Source: Propionibacteriaceae bacterium
Lineage (GTDB): Bacteria; Actinomycetota; Actinomycetes; Propionibacteriales; Propionibacteriaceae
Reading direction: 5' to 3'
NCBI GenBank assembly: GCA_003153855.1
Contig: PMBM01000062.1
Location: 1,775 to 8,027, forward strand
Length of the DNA: 6,253 bases
Both the position numbers and the translations under genes were made by a program. Below are positions 5,697 to 6,253 of this stretch, piece by piece. Within the stretch, counting starts at the first letter, position 1. Each line of letters opens with the position of its first letter. The notes beneath the pieces are model-generated. The model made no database searches, was not told where the DNA came from, and saw nothing but the letters and a program-made list of their open reading frames with translations.

Positions 5697-6253
5697 CGCA
5701 CGGCCTCCTTCGCGGCGAGCGAGCCGGGCAGGGCGCCCAGCGCTCCCAGCTGGTTCGGCAGGAGCCGTTCGAGCGCGGCACCGACGCGGTACAGCCTGTC
5801 GTCGGCAAGGGGCGGCGCCATCACCTGGAACCCGACGGGCAGCCCGTCCTCGGGAGCCAGCCCCACGGGGAACGAACCCGCGCAGTTGCCCGCGAGGTTC
5901 GACGGGATGGTGCAGAGGTCCGCCTTGTACATGGACAGCGGGTCGTCGACACGCTCCCCCATGCGGAAGGCCGTCGTGGGGGTCGTCGGCGAGACGAGCA
6001 CGTCGGCGACCTCGAACGCCTTGTCGAAGTCGCGCGTGATCAACGTCCGGACTTTCTGCGCCGACCCGTAGTAGGCGTCGTAGTAACCGCTCGACAGCGC
6101 GTACGTGCCGATGATGATCCTGCGCTTCACCTCGTCGCCGAACCCCTGGCCGCGGGTGAGCGCCATGACCTCCTCGGCGGACCGCGTGCCGTCGTCGCCG
6201 ATCCGCAGGCCGTAGCGCATCGCGTCGAAGCGGGCCAGGTTGCTGGAGACCTC
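5693..6253 (-). CDS. gatA: Aspartyl/glutamyl-tRNA amidotransferase subunit A, C-terminal fragment
   Basis: The last 186 codons of gatA; the frame is open to the right edge, so the 5' part is missing. GatA is the amidase-signature subunit that hydrolyses glutamine and feeds ammonia to GatB. Its Ser-Ser-Lys catalytic centre lies outside the window. Seen: [17 protein letters not shown] (1-17 of the fragment), corresponding to the conserved EASSNLARYDGVRYG block; [31 protein letters not shown]; and the C-terminal [15 protein letters not shown] followed by [20 protein letters not shown]. All are characteristic of bacterial GatA. An in-frame ATG at 6220 is internal, because the conserved block extends upstream of it. 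The stop overlaps the gatB ATG by four bases. gatC would be expected further upstream but is not in the window. Confidence 0.98.
   Translation of the reverse strand, partial: EVSSNLARFDAMRYGLRIGDDGTRSAEEVMALTRGQGFGDEVKRRIIIGTYALSSGYYDAYYGSAQKVRTLITRDFDKAFEVADVLVSPTTPTTAFRMGERVDDPLSMYKADLCTIPSNLAGNCAGSFPVGLAPEDGLPVGFQVMAPPLADDRLYRVGAALERLLPNQLGALGALPGSLAAKEAVR

Noticed and set aside
4875..6071. A 398-codon open frame on the plus strand opposite gatB and gatA
   Set aside because: It mirrors the conserved amidotransferase genes, and its composition (Arg, His, Leu, Val) is that of a reverse-complement shadow.

Overview
The window is GC-rich and its genes use G/C-ending codons, GTG starts and purine-rich Shine-Dalgarno sites. 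The gene families (TIGR03085 protein, GatCAB amidotransferase, secreted SGNH hydrolase, GH1 glycosidase) point to a high-GC Gram-positive actinobacterium. A motile, sugar-degrading member of the Micrococcales (Cellulomonas-like) would fit, but the genus is a guess.

Layout, left to right. (1) Positions 1-318, minus strand: the first 106 codons of a secreted SGNH/GDSL hydrolase. (2) 422-1822, minus: a soluble protein with an Aer-type PAS domain followed by a long helical region I do not recognise. (3) 1823-2113: a divergent control region. It holds a candidate promoter for the PAS gene whose spacer is an inverted repeat, a 12-base direct repeat two helical turns apart, and a -10 box placed so that the next gene would be leaderless. 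(4) 2114-2752, plus: a TIGR03085/MDMPI-like putative metal-binding protein. (5) 2753-2940: the convergent gap. It is dominated by a roughly 104-base imperfect palindrome whose mismatches nearly all become G-U wobbles if the minus strand is transcribed. (6) 2941-4179, minus: a GH1 glycosidase. (7) 4203-5696, minus: gatB. (8) 5693-6253, minus: the 3' part of gatA, running off the right edge.

gatA, gatB and the GH1 gene read in one direction. gatA and gatB overlap in an ATGA, and GH1 follows gatB after 23 bases, so they probably share a transcript. GatA and GatB are subunits of the amidotransferase that turns misacylated Glu-tRNA(Gln)/Asp-tRNA(Asn) into the correct amides. The glycosidase has no obvious link to that job and looks like an accessory passenger at the operon's tail. 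The PAS gene and the hydrolase also lie in tandem with about 100 bases between them, but no functional link is evident.

Most of the window is ordinary. The feature most worth a second look is the palindrome at 2790-2893. Next are the PAS protein's unassigned C-terminal half and the control region at 1823-2113. I found no RNA genes, CRISPR arrays or complete insertion sequences.
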